From: Alteromonas ponticola
Lineage (GTDB): Bacteria; Pseudomonadota; Gammaproteobacteria; Enterobacterales; Alteromonadaceae
DNA length: 64,000 nt
Assembly: GCF_012911815.1 (NCBI RefSeq)
Contig: NZ_JAATNW010000005.1
Span: forward strand, 186,001-250,000
Direction: 5' to 3'
A program made the position numbers and the translations under genes. The notes beneath the pieces are model-generated. The model saw only the letters and a list, made by a program, of their open reading frames with translations, was not told where the DNA came from and searched no databases. Positions 26,734-36,510 of the stretch are shown here, in pieces; the first letter of the stretch is position 1; each line of letters opens with the position of its first letter.

Positions 26734-27558
26734 ATGGTGTTGACTAGGGTGGGAAATTACGTAACTAAATTTACTTTGATGATGCTGGTTGCGATTTTGG
26801 CAGTCATCAGCTCTGAGGTGCACGCGGCGAAGCTTACGGTAGAACCTGAATCTCACTGGTGGTTAAGTTTTGGCGCAGCAGTAATTTTATATGCTCATAT
26901 TGGCGCAGGTGTTATAGGGGTCGTTACTGGATTTGTGACCAGCTTCACATTCAAAGGCGGACGAACCCATAGAATGACTGGCCGGCTTTTCGTCGTCGCC
27001 ATGCTCGTCTGTTATCTGCTGGCCGCCATTGTTTCGCCTTTTTTAGAGACTCAGCAGAGTACTAATTTTGTTGCGGCCATACTGGCATTATATCTACTTA
27101 TCTCTGGCACTCGTGCAGCACAATGTAGAACATTTGTAGCCGGGCTTGGCGAGAAAATTGGACTGGTGTGTGCGCTTTTCATCACGATGCTGGGCGCGAC
27201 CTTTATGTACCTTTCGTATCAGAGCCCAGATGGCTCTTTTGATGGCTCGCCTGCGCAAGCCTATGTATTATTTATTGTGGTGGGTAGCCTGGCATTTGCA
27301 GGTGACCTTACTGCATTGGTCAAAAAATCTCTTTCACATAAAATGCGCATAAGCCGGCATTTATGGCGGATGTGTATGTCGTTTTTTATTGCATCGGGTT
27401 CACTATTTTTCGGACAGGCGCAGGTGTTTCCAGATTGGTTTAACGCCAGTCTATTACCACTGGCTTTAGGTTTTTTTCCTATTGCCATTCTCATTGTGTA
27501 CTTCGTGAAGCGTTTTTTAACAGGTCGTATTGTTAAGGCGCAAGTGAAAGCTGCGTGA
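26734..27558 (+). CDS. Polytopic membrane protein, DUF2306-like
   Basis: 274 residues with an N-terminal hydrophobic leader (10-31) and about seven further membrane helices. The segment L-Y-A-H-I-G-A-G-V-I-G-V-V-T-G, followed by R-T-H-R-M-T-G-R-L-F-V-V-A-M, has the His-x-x-x-G / H-R-x-x-G-R pattern I associate with DUF2306-type proteins, whose function is not established. A later H-L-W-R-M-C-M-S-F-F-I-A-S-G-S segment fits the same group. No clear Shine-Dalgarno precedes the ATG, so the start is uncertain. It stands alone between the FkbM remnant and rpoD. Confidence 0.7.
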   Translation: MVLTRVGNYVTKFTLMMLVAILAVISSEVHAAKLTVEPESHWWLSFGAAVILYAHIGAGVIGVVTGFVTSFTFKGGRTHRMTGRLFVVAMLVCYLLAAIVSPFLETQQSTNFVAAILALYLLISGTRAAQCRTFVAGLGEKIGLVCALFITMLGATFMYLSYQSPDGSFDGSPAQAYVLFIVVGSLAFAGDLTALVKKSLSHKMRISRHLWRMCMSFFIASGSLFFGQAQVFPDWFNASLLPLALGFFPIAILIVYFVKRFLTGRIVKAQVKAA

Positions 27559-27645
27559 ACAGCGCTTTTTCCAACAGAACTTGTTTTCCGTAAGAGTGGG
27601 GGACAGTGTCGGTCTAACGGGCAGAAGGACTGGTCTCTCAGACAT

Positions 27646-27675
27646 AAAAAAACCGGCATGAAAGCCGGTTTTTTG
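27646..27675. terminator. Bidirectional terminator after rpoD
   Basis: AAAAAACCGGC/GCCGGTTTTTT stem with a five-base loop, 15 bases after the rpoD stop. A- and T-runs flank both sides, so it also serves the plus-strand membrane protein gene. Confidence 0.9.
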
Positions 27676-27689
27676 TTCATTAATAACGA

Positions 27690-29525
27690 CTACTCGTCCA
27701 GGAAACTACGCAACTGCTCAGAGCGACTTGGATGGCGAAGCTTACGCAATGCCTTTGCTTCGATCTGACGGATCCGCTCACGGGTTACGTCAAATTGTTT
27801 GCCCACTTCTTCCAAAGTATGGTCAGTGTTCATGTCGATACCAAAACGCATACGCAGTACTTTAGCTTCACGGGCAGTTAAGCCTGCCAGTACTTCTTGC
27901 GTCGCATCTTTGAGGCTACCACCGGTTGCTGAATCGAGAGGCTGAATAATAGTGCTGTCCTCGATAAAGTCGCCAAGATGTGAATCTTCATCATCACCGA
28001 TAGGCGTTTCCATTGAGATAGGCTCTTTGGCTATCTTCAGTACCTTGCGGATCTTATCTTCCGGCATCAACATGCGTTCTGATAATTCTTCCGGGGTAGG
28101 CTCACGACCCATTTCCTGAAGCATCTGACGCGAGATACGGTTCAGTTTGTTAATGGTTTCAATCATATGCACAGGGATACGAATAGTACGTGCCTGATCC
28201 GCAATTGAGCGGGTGATGGCCTGACGAATCCACCAGGTAGCATACGTTGAGAACTTGTAGCCACGACGATATTCGAATTTATCTACCGCTTTCATTAGAC
28301 CAATGTTGCCTTCCTGGATCAGATCAAGGAACTGTAGACCCCGGTTGGTGTATTTTTTCGCAATCGAGATAACCAAACGCAAGTTGGCTTCAACCATCTC
28401 TTTTTTAGCCCGGCGTGCTTTCGCTTCGCCAATGGACATACGACGGTTAATATCTTTAATGTCGGCGATGACCAGGCCAGTTTCCTGCTCAACCTGATTC
28501 ATTTTACTAACGCTGCGTTCGATATCTTCCTGATAGGCTTTAAGCGGTTCAGCGTATTGCGCATCAGAGTTCAGGATCTCAAATAACCACTTGGTTGATG
28601 TTTCATTACCAGCAAAAGCCTTGATAAAGTCTTTTTTAGGCATTTTTGCGTTCATCACGCAGTTTTTCATCACCAAACGTTCCTGGATACGCACCTTGTC
28701 CATCATGTCGCGCATGTTTCTGACCAGGCGGTCGAACTGTTTAGGAACTAAACGGAACTCTTTGAAAACTTCACTCAATGCTTCAATTTGCTTGCGTGAG
28801 TCCTTATGTGCGCGGCCTTTTTTCTCGATGACCGTACGCGTAATAGCATACTGGTCGCGCAGCTTGGCGAATTTTTCACGTGCTTCTTCAGGATCGACAC
28901 CGCTGTCATCTTCATCACTGGAATCATCGTCTTCATCGTCTTCGTCTTCTTCTTCCAGCTGTTCTTCGGTCAGCTCAGAACCAATGTGAGTAGCGGTAGG
29001 TGCCAGATCCTGTTCGTCGTCTGGATTGACAAAGCCTGAAATGATGTCACCTAAACGGATCTCTTCGGCTTCGTAAAGGTCCCATTGCTCAAGCAAATAG
29101 GTAATCGCTTCAGGGTATTCTGCAACCGAACATTGCACCTGATTGATACCATCTTCGATACGTTTAGCAATTTCAATTTCGCCTTCACGTGTCAACAGCT
29201 CAACTGTGCCCATTTCACGCATATACATGCGCACAGGGTCGGTCGTACGGCCAATCTCACTTTCAACGGTGGCAAGTGCTTGTGCTGCAGCTTCAGCTGC
29301 ATCTTCGTCAGCGGTCGCTTCTTGCATGAGTAGTTCGTCAGCGTCGGGAGCCGATTCGCCTACCTGAATACCCATATCGTTAATCATGCGGATAATATCT
29401 TCGATCTGATCAGAATCGACGATGTCTTGCGGCAGGTGGTCGTTTACCTCTGAAAAAGTTAAATAACCTTGCTCTTTACCTTTTGCAATCAGGAGTTTAA
29501 TCTGAGACTGCTTGCTTTGCGCCAT
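27690..29525 (-). CDS. rpoD: RNA polymerase primary sigma factor (sigma-70)
   Basis: 611 residues from the ATG at 29525 ([12 protein letters not shown]), aligned with the E. coli start. An upstream in-frame start would add eight residues. Regions: 1.1 (1-80), 1.2 (about 95-130, [14 protein letters not shown]), a non-conserved region with a strongly acidic run (about 185-215), region 2 (about 375-450, [13 protein letters not shown]), region 3 and region 4 ([20 protein letters not shown]). It directs core RNA polymerase to housekeeping promoters. Last gene of the rpsU-yqeY-dnaG-rpoD cluster, with its own candidate promoter in the 254-base gap after dnaG. Confidence 0.98.
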   Translation of the reverse strand: MAQSKQSQIKLLIAKGKEQGYLTFSEVNDHLPQDIVDSDQIEDIIRMINDMGIQVGESAPDADELLMQEATADEDAAEAAAQALATVESEIGRTTDPVRMYMREMGTVELLTREGEIEIAKRIEDGINQVQCSVAEYPEAITYLLEQWDLYEAEEIRLGDIISGFVNPDDEQDLAPTATHIGSELTEEQLEEEDEDDEDDDSSDEDDSGVDPEEAREKFAKLRDQYAITRTVIEKKGRAHKDSRKQIEALSEVFKEFRLVPKQFDRLVRNMRDMMDKVRIQERLVMKNCVMNAKMPKKDFIKAFAGNETSTKWLFEILNSDAQYAEPLKAYQEDIERSVSKMNQVEQETGLVIADIKDINRRMSIGEAKARRAKKEMVEANLRLVISIAKKYTNRGLQFLDLIQEGNIGLMKAVDKFEYRRGYKFSTYATWWIRQAITRSIADQARTIRIPVHMIETINKLNRISRQMLQEMGREPTPEELSERMLMPEDKIRKVLKIAKEPISMETPIGDDEDSHLGDFIEDSTIIQPLDSATGGSLKDATQEVLAGLTAREAKVLRMRFGIDMNTDHTLEEVGKQFDVTRERIRQIEAKALRKLRHPSRSEQLRSFLDE

Positions 29526-29586
29526 ATACCCTACACTTCTCACATTCAATTATTTAGCAAAAAAAAGCACGTCATGCGAAGGATTA

Positions 29587-29614
29587 ACTTGCTATGACAT
29601 ACTTGCTATGATTT
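29587..29614. repeat. Tandem 14-base direct repeat in the rpoD leader
   Basis: ACTTGCTATGA occurs twice with a 14-base period (29587 and 29601), about 60-90 bases upstream of the rpoD start. It may be a regulator site or chance slippage duplication. No known motif is recognised. Confidence 0.5.
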
Positions 29615-29718
29615 ATTACTACTCTCACCCGGCTATTGTATTATTCTTGCCAGTATGAAAAATGTGCCGCTATTGCTTTTTTATACCTGAGCTTTGTCGT
29701 ACTCGTAGCGAATTAGCC

Positions 29719-29748
29719 AGTATAGCAGTAAAGGTACTGTTTTGACCA
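29719..29748 (-). promoter_or_regulatory. Candidate rpoD promoter in the dnaG-rpoD gap
   Basis: On the minus strand, TGGTCA (29743-29748) and TATACT (29719-29724) are separated by 18 bases, a reasonable sigma-70 promoter. It would give rpoD expression independent of dnaG, as known for internal promoters of this operon in E. coli. Confidence 0.4.
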
Positions 29749-29779
29749 GTTAAGCGGTTCACATTTTGCTCAAATTTAA

Positions 29780-31558
29780 TTAGTTCTTTCGCTCTTTCAT
29801 CAGTAATGTCAGTTCAGCTTTTTCTTCTGCACTTAATTTCTGAATACGTGCTCTGGATAACAAAGTTTCAATGCGACTGTCAAAATGCCAGTCTAATAAC
29901 TTGGCGAAACTGCCTCGATACACTTTCTTTGCATCCGCGTCGCTAACCAGTTGCTCTTTCACTAACAACTTGTGGATTACTGAAGCATGGGGGTGATCAC
30001 GGAAATATTCAATGATCTGTGCTGTAGTTTTAATGTGCTGCTGCTGGCAATAGGTGAAGACTTCAATGAGCAGATCGATCCCCGATAAGCCACTACCTCG
30101 CAGTACAGCAGGGTTTACGTCATTGCACTCGCGGGAAAACTGAGGATTTTCTAATAATAGTCTAAGTAGCATGCGCGCAGGTGATTGCTCGGTTTTGGCG
30201 ACATTCTTAAAGCGGCTTCCTTGAGAGGGGGCTGCACTTTTACTCTGCGCCAGGCGGATATCCTGCTGCAACCGAAAGCGGTCATACTCACCCGTATGCT
30301 TGGCTAACTCCTCTTCCAGTAAAGCACGCTGATTATCACCTAACACCTTTTCAATCAGAGGCTTAACCGCGGTCTTTAAAGCCAGCTTACCTTCCGGCGT
30401 TCCTACCTGATGCTGTTTTAACATGCTTTCGAAGAAGAAATGCGAGAGCGGCTTAGCTTGTTGAATTAGCGTTTCCAACGCTTCTTTACCCACACTCCGA
30501 ACCATTGTGTCGGGGTCTTCGCCGTCGGGCAGAAACAAAAACTTCATGCTGACGCCATCTTTTAACACCGGTAGCGCATTTTCCAGTGCGCGCCATGCAG
30601 CGTCGCGTCCAGCGCGGTCACCGTCGTAACAGCATACGATGGTTGAAGTACTGCGCATTAATAATGAAAGGTGTTCAGGTGTAGTGGCGGTGCCCAGTGC
30701 CGCGGTGGCATTGTTAATCTCAAACTGGCTTAATGCCACCACATCCATGTAGCCTTCTACCACCATTACATAATCGAGTTGGCGAAGTTTGTTTTTAGCC
30801 TGATAGAAACCGAATAGTTCATGGCCCTTGTGAAAGATGCGGGTTTCCGGCGAATTTAAATATTTCGGACCGCCATCGGTGAGCACCCGACCGCCAAATC
30901 CTACGACTCTTCCTCGCCGATCGCGAATAGGAAACATAATGCGATCGCGAAAGAAATCGTAACGCTTGCCATTGTCGTTTTGGGTAATCAGTTTTAGCTC
31001 CAGCAACTGCTGGACGCGCTCGCTGGATGTACCAAATTTACTCAGCACGGCATCCCATTCAGCGGGGGCATAACCAATTTCCCACTGCTTGACAATCTCA
31101 CCTGACAAACCGCGTTGCTTCAGGTACTCAATTGCATTGGTGCTGTTTTTGTGGTGCTTGAGTTGATGCTGAAAAAAGCGGGTGACTTGTTCCATCAGCG
31201 CAAAATCGTCCTGTTTTTGCTGTTTTGCCTGCTCACTGACAAACGGGCCAGAAGATTTTTCCCTCGGTACCTCTACGCCATTAATTTTCGCGAGCTCTTC
31301 AATGGCTTCAACAAACTCCATGCGATCGAACTCCATCAAAAAAGAGATCGCATTGCCGTGCGCGCCACAGCCAAAGCAATGATAAAATTGTTTTTCCTGG
31401 CTGACGGTGAATGAAGGCGTTTTTTCGTTGTGAAACGGACAGCAGGCCTGATAGTTTTTGCCCGCTTTTTTCAATTGAACACGGCTATCGACGATGTCTA
31501 CCACGTCAGTGCGTGATAACAGATCATCAATAAAATCGCGCGGGATTTTTCCTGCCAT
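29780..31558 (-). CDS. dnaG: DNA primase
   Basis: 592 residues. The N-terminal zinc-binding domain has C40-x2-H43 and C61-x2-C64 (C-P-F-H ... H-C-F-G-C-G-A-H-G). The Toprim catalytic core includes V-V-E-G-Y-M-D-V-V-A-L (Glu) and C-Y-D-G-D-R-A-G-R-D-A-A (DxD). The C-terminal helicase-binding domain (about 450-592) is present. It makes RNA primers for the lagging strand at the fork with DnaB. It lies between yqeY and rpoD in the macromolecular synthesis operon, and the 76-base gap to yqeY holds no obvious terminator. Confidence 0.98.
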   Translation of the reverse strand: MAGKIPRDFIDDLLSRTDVVDIVDSRVQLKKAGKNYQACCPFHNEKTPSFTVSQEKQFYHCFGCGAHGNAISFLMEFDRMEFVEAIEELAKINGVEVPREKSSGPFVSEQAKQQKQDDFALMEQVTRFFQHQLKHHKNSTNAIEYLKQRGLSGEIVKQWEIGYAPAEWDAVLSKFGTSSERVQQLLELKLITQNDNGKRYDFFRDRIMFPIRDRRGRVVGFGGRVLTDGGPKYLNSPETRIFHKGHELFGFYQAKNKLRQLDYVMVVEGYMDVVALSQFEINNATAALGTATTPEHLSLLMRSTSTIVCCYDGDRAGRDAAWRALENALPVLKDGVSMKFLFLPDGEDPDTMVRSVGKEALETLIQQAKPLSHFFFESMLKQHQVGTPEGKLALKTAVKPLIEKVLGDNQRALLEEELAKHTGEYDRFRLQQDIRLAQSKSAAPSQGSRFKNVAKTEQSPARMLLRLLLENPQFSRECNDVNPAVLRGSGLSGIDLLIEVFTYCQQQHIKTTAQIIEYFRDHPHASVIHKLLVKEQLVSDADAKKVYRGSFAKLLDWHFDSRIETLLSRARIQKLSAEEKAELTLLMKERKN

Positions 31559-31634
31559 TTAACTCAACAACTAAGCGAACAAACAATTATTTTTACTGTA
31601 TCAGGATATGTGGTGGTCAGCGATGCTTTTGTGC

Positions 31635-32081
31635 TTAACCCGCTAACTTGGCTTTTATCGCTTTGCTTACGGCACCCATATCGGCGCGGCCTTGCATTTT
31701 AGGCTTCAGCATAGCCATCACTTTGCCCATGTCTTGCATAGATTGCGCCTGGGATTGCGCAATGGCATCATCAATTAAGGTATCGATTTCTGCTGCACTC
31801 AAGGGTTGGGGGAGGAAGGTTTCCAGTTCGGCAATTTCAGCCCGTTCGTTGCTGGAAAGATCGTCACGACCTGCCGCATCAAACTGACTGGCAGCGTCCT
31901 GACGCTGCTTAACCATTTTAGTTAAGATGGCCAGTACCGCAGTGTCATCCAGGGTAATCTGTTCGTCAATTTCACGTTGTTTAATTGCAGCCAAAGCCAT
32001 TCTAATGGTGCCCAGACGAACTTTGTTTTTCGCTCGCATGGCATCTTTCTGTGCTTCTTTTAACGTTTCTGTTAACGACAT
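31635..32081 (-). CDS. GatB/YqeY domain protein
   Basis: 148 residues from the ATG at 32081, which is preceded by a GGAG six bases upstream. The in-frame GTG at 32093 overlaps that Shine-Dalgarno. The whole protein is a YqeY domain (S-L-T-E-T-L-K-E-A-Q-K-D-A-M-R-A-K-N-K, R-L-G-T-I-R-M-A-L-A-A-I-K-Q-R-E-I-D, M-G-K-V-M-A-M-L-K-P-K-M-Q-G-R-A-D), related to the tail of the GatB amidotransferase subunit. Its exact role is not known. In many gammaproteobacteria it sits between rpsU and dnaG, as here. Confidence 0.93.
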   Translation of the reverse strand: MSLTETLKEAQKDAMRAKNKVRLGTIRMALAAIKQREIDEQITLDDTAVLAILTKMVKQRQDAASQFDAAGRDDLSSNERAEIAELETFLPQPLSAAEIDTLIDDAIAQSQAQSMQDMGKVMAMLKPKMQGRADMGAVSKAIKAKLAG

Positions 32082-32157
32082 AGTCTGCTCCACAATGACA
32101 ATAAGGGTTAAATCTTACTTTTGCCCAGGCTTGCTTTTTACAGCACCCAGAAACAAC

Positions 32158-32180
32158 AAAGGTGTCTCAAGGACACCTTT
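32158..32180 (-). terminator. Intercistronic hairpin between rpsU and yqeY
   Basis: AAAGGTGTC/GACACCTTT stem with a five-base loop, 13 bases after the rpsU stop, followed by a broken T-rich tract. E. coli has a partial terminator (T1) at this place, which lowers dnaG expression relative to rpsU. The same role is likely here. Confidence 0.7.
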
Positions 32181-32193
32181 TGCCACGTCAATC

Positions 32194-32409
32194 TTAGTAG
32201 AGTTTTACGCGACGTGCGTTTTCACGAGCAAGCTTCTTCAGATGACGCTTTTTCGCTGCAGCTTTCTTACGCTTGCGTTCCCAGGTCGGCTTTTCAAAAA
32301 ATTCACGACGACGAACTTCTGAAAGGACACCTGCTTTTTCACAAGAACGCTTAAAGCGACGAAGAGCGACATCAAACGGCTCGTTTTCTCTTACTTTAAC
32401 GATAGGCAT
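32194..32409 (-). CDS. rpsU: 30S ribosomal protein S21
   Basis: 71 residues, essentially identical in pattern to E. coli S21: [28 protein letters not shown] and a basic tail ([11 protein letters not shown]). It is a small-subunit protein involved in initiation. First gene of the rpsU-yqeY-dnaG-rpoD cluster, divergent from tsaD across a 235-base region. Confidence 0.98.
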   Translation of the reverse strand: MPIVKVRENEPFDVALRRFKRSCEKAGVLSEVRRREFFEKPTWERKRKKAAAKKRHLKKLARENARRVKLY

Positions 32410-32644
32410 TAAATTCTCACCTCAAAATTTTACTGTCTTTCCGGGATAAGATTGCCTGCAAAAACGGCCCCGGGTTAAAAATGGTGCGAAATTCTAATCA
32501 TATCCGCAGCGAATGTAAAGTCAGAATTGATAAAAATTAACCAGTTCAGGTCAAATTCGTTGCTTTCAATTCCAGTTTGATCCGCCAGCAGGTAAAAAGT
32601 AAACTTGCGCTCATTAATGAAAGGTAGGTTTGTGGGTTGCAATA

Positions 32645-33658
32645 ATGCGGGTTTTAGGAATTGAGACGTCATGTGATGAAACGGGCGTGGCAGTATATGA
32701 CGATGCCTCAGGGCTACTATCACATGAGCTTTACAGCCAGGTAAAGCTGCACGCCGATTATGGGGGGGTGGTGCCTGAACTGGCTTCCAGAGATCACGTA
32801 CGCAAGTTGATTCCACTAATTGAAAAAGCGCTGGCTGACGCCAACACCACGCCACAGCAACTTGATGGTGTCGCATTTACTCAGGGTCCAGGATTAGTCG
32901 GGGCACTGTTAGTCGGATCGTCAGTAGGGCGTTCATTGGCCTACGCGTGGGATTTGCCCGCAGTAGGGGTGCATCATATGGAAGGGCACTTACTTGCGCC
33001 CATGCTGGAAGAGAATGCCCCGCAGTTTCCTTTTGTTGCATTGCTGGTATCTGGCGGTCACTCGATGCTGGTGGAAGTTAAAGGTATAGGGCAATACACC
33101 GTATTAGGCGAATCGATTGATGACGCGGCGGGCGAAGCCTTTGATAAAACGGCTAAGTTGTTAGGGCTGGATTACCCAGGCGGGCCCTTACTTGCAAAAT
33201 TGGCTGAGCAGGGAGAAGCAGGCCATTACCAGTTTCCACGCCCGATGACAGACCGCCCCGGGCTTGACTTTAGTTTCAGCGGCTTAAAAACCTTTGCTGC
33301 AAACACCATTCGAGATTGTGACAATGCACCGCAAACCCACGCCAACATTGCTTATGCGTTTCAGGAGGCGGTGGTAGATACACTGCTGATTAAATGCCGC
33401 CGGGCGTTGAAACAAACGCGTTTGAAACGTCTCGTTATCGCCGGTGGGGTCAGTGCGAACACTATGCTTAGAAGCAAGCTGGCAGAATTGATGCAGTCAT
33501 TGAACGGTGAGGTGTTTTATCCGGATTTGGCGTTCTGTACTGACAATGGGGCCATGATTGCATACGCCGGGTTACAGCGACTGAAAGCAGGCCATACCTG
33601 CGAACTCACCGCGCAAGCCAAACCCCGCTGGCCGTTGGATTCGCTAGAACCCGTTTAA
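32645..33658 (+). CDS. tsaD: tRNA N6-adenosine threonylcarbamoyltransferase TsaD
   Basis: 337 residues from the ATG at 32645 ([14 protein letters not shown]), the same length and start as E. coli. A TTG five codons upstream is unneeded. It has the ASKHA fold with metal ligands H111 and H115 in H-M-E-G-H and the nucleotide-binding [10 protein letters not shown]. With TsaB and TsaE it transfers the threonylcarbamoyl group to A37 of ANN-decoding tRNAs. Divergent from rpsU, the conserved arrangement in gammaproteobacteria. Confidence 0.98.
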   Translation: MRVLGIETSCDETGVAVYDDASGLLSHELYSQVKLHADYGGVVPELASRDHVRKLIPLIEKALADANTTPQQLDGVAFTQGPGLVGALLVGSSVGRSLAYAWDLPAVGVHHMEGHLLAPMLEENAPQFPFVALLVSGGHSMLVEVKGIGQYTVLGESIDDAAGEAFDKTAKLLGLDYPGGPLLAKLAEQGEAGHYQFPRPMTDRPGLDFSFSGLKTFAANTIRDCDNAPQTHANIAYAFQEAVVDTLLIKCRRALKQTRLKRLVIAGGVSANTMLRSKLAELMQSLNGEVFYPDLAFCTDNGAMIAYAGLQRLKAGHTCELTAQAKPRWPLDSLEPV

Positions 33659-33671
33659 TAGCGTAAGGGCG

Positions 33672-34274
33672 CTACTGTTTTAGTTTGCCCTTATTCCATA
33701 CCTTACTTTCTTCGCCTTTGAGTAACCTCATAATGTTGGCGCGATGGCGAAGGATAATCAACAGTGAAAGCATAGCCACCGGAATGGTATACATGGGTTT
33801 GATAAACCAGGTAAACAGCGGAGCCAGGCCGACTGCAATTATGGCGCCCAGCGAAGAGTAACCGCAAAAGAAGATGACAATCCCCCAGGTCACAATCAAT
33901 AACCCCGCCAAATCCAGGCCGATGGGCAACATTGCGCCAAAGGCGGTAGCGACTGCTTTGCCGCCTTTAAAACCAAAGTACAGTGGAAAGATGTGACCTA
34001 AACACGCTGCGATTGCGATAAAACCCAGCCACAACGGTTCGATCCCCATAAAATAGCTTCCATAGACCGGAATGGTTCCTTTTAAAATATCGACTACCAA
34101 TACTAAGAGGGCGGGAAATCGGCCACCCAGCCGATAGACATTGGTTGCACCCGGGTTTTGGGAGCCAGCGGTTCTGGGATCGGGCAGCTTGAACAGGCGA
34201 CAAACGATGATTGCACTGGAAAGTGAACCGCACAAATATGCCACACAAACCATAAGAATTATTTCTGCAACCAT
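33672..34274 (-). CDS. plsY: Glycerol-3-phosphate acyltransferase PlsY
   Basis: 200 residues with five hydrophobic helices and the family motifs [25 protein letters not shown] and [10 protein letters not shown]. It transfers acyl from acyl-phosphate to glycerol-3-phosphate in the inner membrane, the first step of phospholipid synthesis, and needs PlsX. Convergent with tsaD, divergent from folB, as in E. coli. Confidence 0.96.
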   Translation of the reverse strand: MVAEIILMVCVAYLCGSLSSAIIVCRLFKLPDPRTAGSQNPGATNVYRLGGRFPALLVLVVDILKGTIPVYGSYFMGIEPLWLGFIAIAACLGHIFPLYFGFKGGKAVATAFGAMLPIGLDLAGLLIVTWGIVIFFCGYSSLGAIIAVGLAPLFTWFIKPMYTIPVAMLSLLIILRHRANIMRLLKGEESKVWNKGKLKQ

Positions 34275-34401
34275 ATATTACTGTCACGCTTCACGTTAAA
34301 CTTCTGTCCACACTACTAAAAACTGGCAACATACGCCATAGCTGGCTTCATGCTAATGCAAAAAAGCCTACTGGTCTGATGTGGCGAAAAGGTTCTAATC
34401 A

Positions 34402-34758
34402 ATGGAAACAATATGTATTCAGGGTTTGCAGGTAAGTACGCTGATTGGCGTGTATGACTGGGAACGAACACAAAATACCGATTTATTATTCGACGTTGAA
34501 CTGGACGCTGATCTAACTGCAGCGATGACCTCAGATGATGTGAATGACACAATTGATTACGCTAAACTGGCCACGTTTATTCAACAAACCGCCGCGAAAG
34601 CCCGGTTTGAATTATTAGAAGCGTTGGGTAATCAGGTAATGGACGCCATTTTAGCAAATTATCCCGCACACACCATCCGATTGGCGATAACCAAACCCAA
34701 TATACTCCCTGATGCCAATAACGTTACCGTGCGGATGAGCAGGTCAATAACGCAATGA
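34402..34758 (+). CDS. folB: Dihydroneopterin aldolase
   Basis: 118 residues covering one FolB domain: I-C-I-Q-G-L-Q-V-S-T-L-I-G-V-Y-D-W-E-R, D-V-E-L-D-A-D, D-T-I-D-Y-A-K-L and K-P-N-I-L-P-D-A-N-N-V-T-V. It converts dihydroneopterin to 6-hydroxymethyl-dihydropterin in folate synthesis. Its stop overlaps the folK start by four bases (ATGA), so the two consecutive folate steps are translationally coupled. Confidence 0.96.
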   Translation: METICIQGLQVSTLIGVYDWERTQNTDLLFDVELDADLTAAMTSDDVNDTIDYAKLATFIQQTAAKARFELLEALGNQVMDAILANYPAHTIRLAITKPNILPDANNVTVRMSRSITQ

Positions 34759-35252
34759 CACATACTATTTTAATCAGCATTGGAACCAATATCGATCGCG
34801 CCCATCATGTAAGGGCAGCGAAAACCGCCTTGGATGCTTTATTCAGTGAAGTAGCAGTTTCGCGGGTATATGAAAGCGAAGCGGTGGGTTTTGAGGGTAA
34901 AGCTTTCTACAATCTGGTGGCATCAGCTAAAACCGAGCTGGACTTGGACACGGTGTGCAACCTGTTAAAAGAAATTGAAGCGGACAATGGCCGCCAACGT
35001 AACGAAAAAAAGTATTCTTCACGCACATTGGATCTGGATTTGCTTACGTTTGATGACGTGTGCACGCAAAGCCCAACTGTTTTGCCCAGAGAAGAGATCC
35101 TTTTCAATGCATTTGTTTTATTACCATTGGCTGAATTGGTACCGCATTGGCAACATCCGCTGGAAAAACGCACCTATCAAGCGCTCTGGCAGGATTTCGA
35201 TCAGTCCAGCCAGCAGTTGAAACCGATTAACTTTAACTGGAGTCCGCAGTAA
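34755..35252 (+). CDS. folK: 2-amino-4-hydroxy-6-hydroxymethyldihydropteridine pyrophosphokinase
   Basis: 165 residues of the HPPK fold: I-S-I-G-T-N-I-D-R, E-S-E-A-V-G-F-E-G-K-A-F-Y-N-L-V and the signature R-T-L-D-L-D-L-L-T-F-D-D that binds the two magnesium ions. It pyrophosphorylates the FolB product. Translationally coupled to folB and three bases before uppP. The sequence is of the shorter FolK type found beside folB, so a second canonical folK may exist elsewhere in the genome (inference). Confidence 0.94.
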   Translation: MTHTILISIGTNIDRAHHVRAAKTALDALFSEVAVSRVYESEAVGFEGKAFYNLVASAKTELDLDTVCNLLKEIEADNGRQRNEKKYSSRTLDLDLLTFDDVCTQSPTVLPREEILFNAFVLLPLAELVPHWQHPLEKRTYQALWQDFDQSSQQLKPINFNWSPQ

Positions 35253-35255
35253 AGG

Positions 35256-36056
35256 ATGACACTTTTTGAAATTATAATTCTTGCGATTATTCAGGGGATT
35301 ACTGAGTTTTTACCGATCAGTAGCTCAGCTCATCTTATTTTACCATCAGCACTTTTCGGGTGGGAAAATCAGGGCCTGGCGTTTGATGTGGCCGTTCACG
35401 TGGGAAGTTTGCTGGCCGTGGTCATTTATTTTCGCGAAGACATTCGCGAAATGACACATGCCTGGTTTACCAGAGGATTCACTTCACACCAGTCCCCGCA
35501 AAGTCGATTGGCCTGGTGGGTTATATTAGCGACAATCCCCGCGGTGATTGTCGGTTATCTGTTTAAAGACTGGATTGAAGATTATGCGAGAAGTGCGCTG
35601 ATCATTGCTTGCACCACCATTTTCTTTGGGCTGCTATTGTGGGTGGCCGATATTTCGGCTAGCAGACACAAGCATCTGAATTCGCTGAACTGGTGGCAGG
35701 CGCTTATTATCGGTCTGGCGCAAATTCTGGCATTGATCCCAGGTACTTCCCGTTCAGGTATCACCATGACGGCTGGCTTGTTTTTGGGGCTGGACAGAGA
35801 AAGTGCGGCTCGTTTTTCTTTCTTACTGTCAATTCCGGTAATTTTGGGGGCGGGCACCCTTGCCACCTTCGATTTGCTGGCGTTAAACGAGGCAGTTGAC
35901 TGGCAGGCGTTGTTTTATGGCGCGGCCTTTTCATTTGTTAGTGCTTATCTGTGTATTTATCTGTTTCTAAATTGGATTGCCAGAATCGGCATGCTACCTT
36001 TCGTGATCTATCGTTTATTGCTGGGGGCTATTCTCTTAGTATTTGTGTTTTACTGA
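35256..36056 (+). CDS. uppP: Undecaprenyl-diphosphatase UppP (BacA)
   Basis: 266 residues with about eight membrane helices. The BacA signatures are I-Q-G-I-T-E-F-L-P-I-S-S-S-A-H-L and P-G-T-S-R-S-G-I-T-M-T-A-G. It dephosphorylates undecaprenyl pyrophosphate to recycle the lipid carrier for peptidoglycan and LPS, and overexpression gives bacitracin resistance in relatives. Third gene of a folB-folK-uppP run. Confidence 0.97.
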   Translation: MTLFEIIILAIIQGITEFLPISSSAHLILPSALFGWENQGLAFDVAVHVGSLLAVVIYFREDIREMTHAWFTRGFTSHQSPQSRLAWWVILATIPAVIVGYLFKDWIEDYARSALIIACTTIFFGLLLWVADISASRHKHLNSLNWWQALIIGLAQILALIPGTSRSGITMTAGLFLGLDRESAARFSFLLSIPVILGAGTLATFDLLALNEAVDWQALFYGAAFSFVSAYLCIYLFLNWIARIGMLPFVIYRLLLGAILLVFVFY

Positions 36057-36098
36057 TTCTATACTCATTACAGATTATTAGGCTGAAAAGGAAAGGTT

Positions 36099-36467
36099 AT
36101 GTCTGAGACCATTTTTACCAAAATTATAAACCGGGAAATTCCGGCTGACATCCTCTACGAAGATGACCTGTGTCTAGCGTTCAAAGATGTCAATCCCCAG
36201 GCACCCATTCACTTTCTTGTGATCCCCAAAAAAGCTATTGCTACGATTAATGACATTACTGAAGAAGATCGTGAAGTTGTCGGTCACTTGTCGTTGGTCG
36301 CAGCTAAAATCGCCGATGATTTGGGCGTTGCTGAAGAGGGATACCGTACAGTAATGAATTGTAACGAGTTTGGCGGGCAGTCAGTTTATCATATTCACTT
36401 GCACGTGCTTGGGGGCAAGCTAATGGGCTGGCCTCCCTATACCGACAAGCCGAAGAGTTTAGAATAG
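36099..36467 (+). CDS. hinT: HIT-family purine nucleoside phosphoramidase HinT
   Basis: 122 residues. The start [19 protein letters not shown] and the histidine triad [10 protein letters not shown] match E. coli HinT. It hydrolyses adenosine phosphoramidates and lysyl-AMP in the cytoplasm. It has its own Shine-Dalgarno (AAAGGAAAGG) and is 42 bases after uppP. Confidence 0.95.
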   Translation: MSETIFTKIINREIPADILYEDDLCLAFKDVNPQAPIHFLVIPKKAIATINDITEEDREVVGHLSLVAAKIADDLGVAEEGYRTVMNCNEFGGQSVYHIHLHVLGGKLMGWPPYTDKPKSLE

Positions 36468-36510
36468 TAGAAATCAAAAGGGCAGCCAATGCTGCCCTAA
36501 CTCATCCTGA

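Noticed and set aside
28591-28989. Plus-strand 132-codon ORF with poly-serine
   Set aside because: It is the antisense reading of the acidic stretch of rpoD, so a shadow.
34281-34287. CTGTCAC half-site near the plsY start, resembling a Pho box
   Set aside because: It lies next to the plsY ATG without a partner half-site at 11-base spacing, so it looks like chance.
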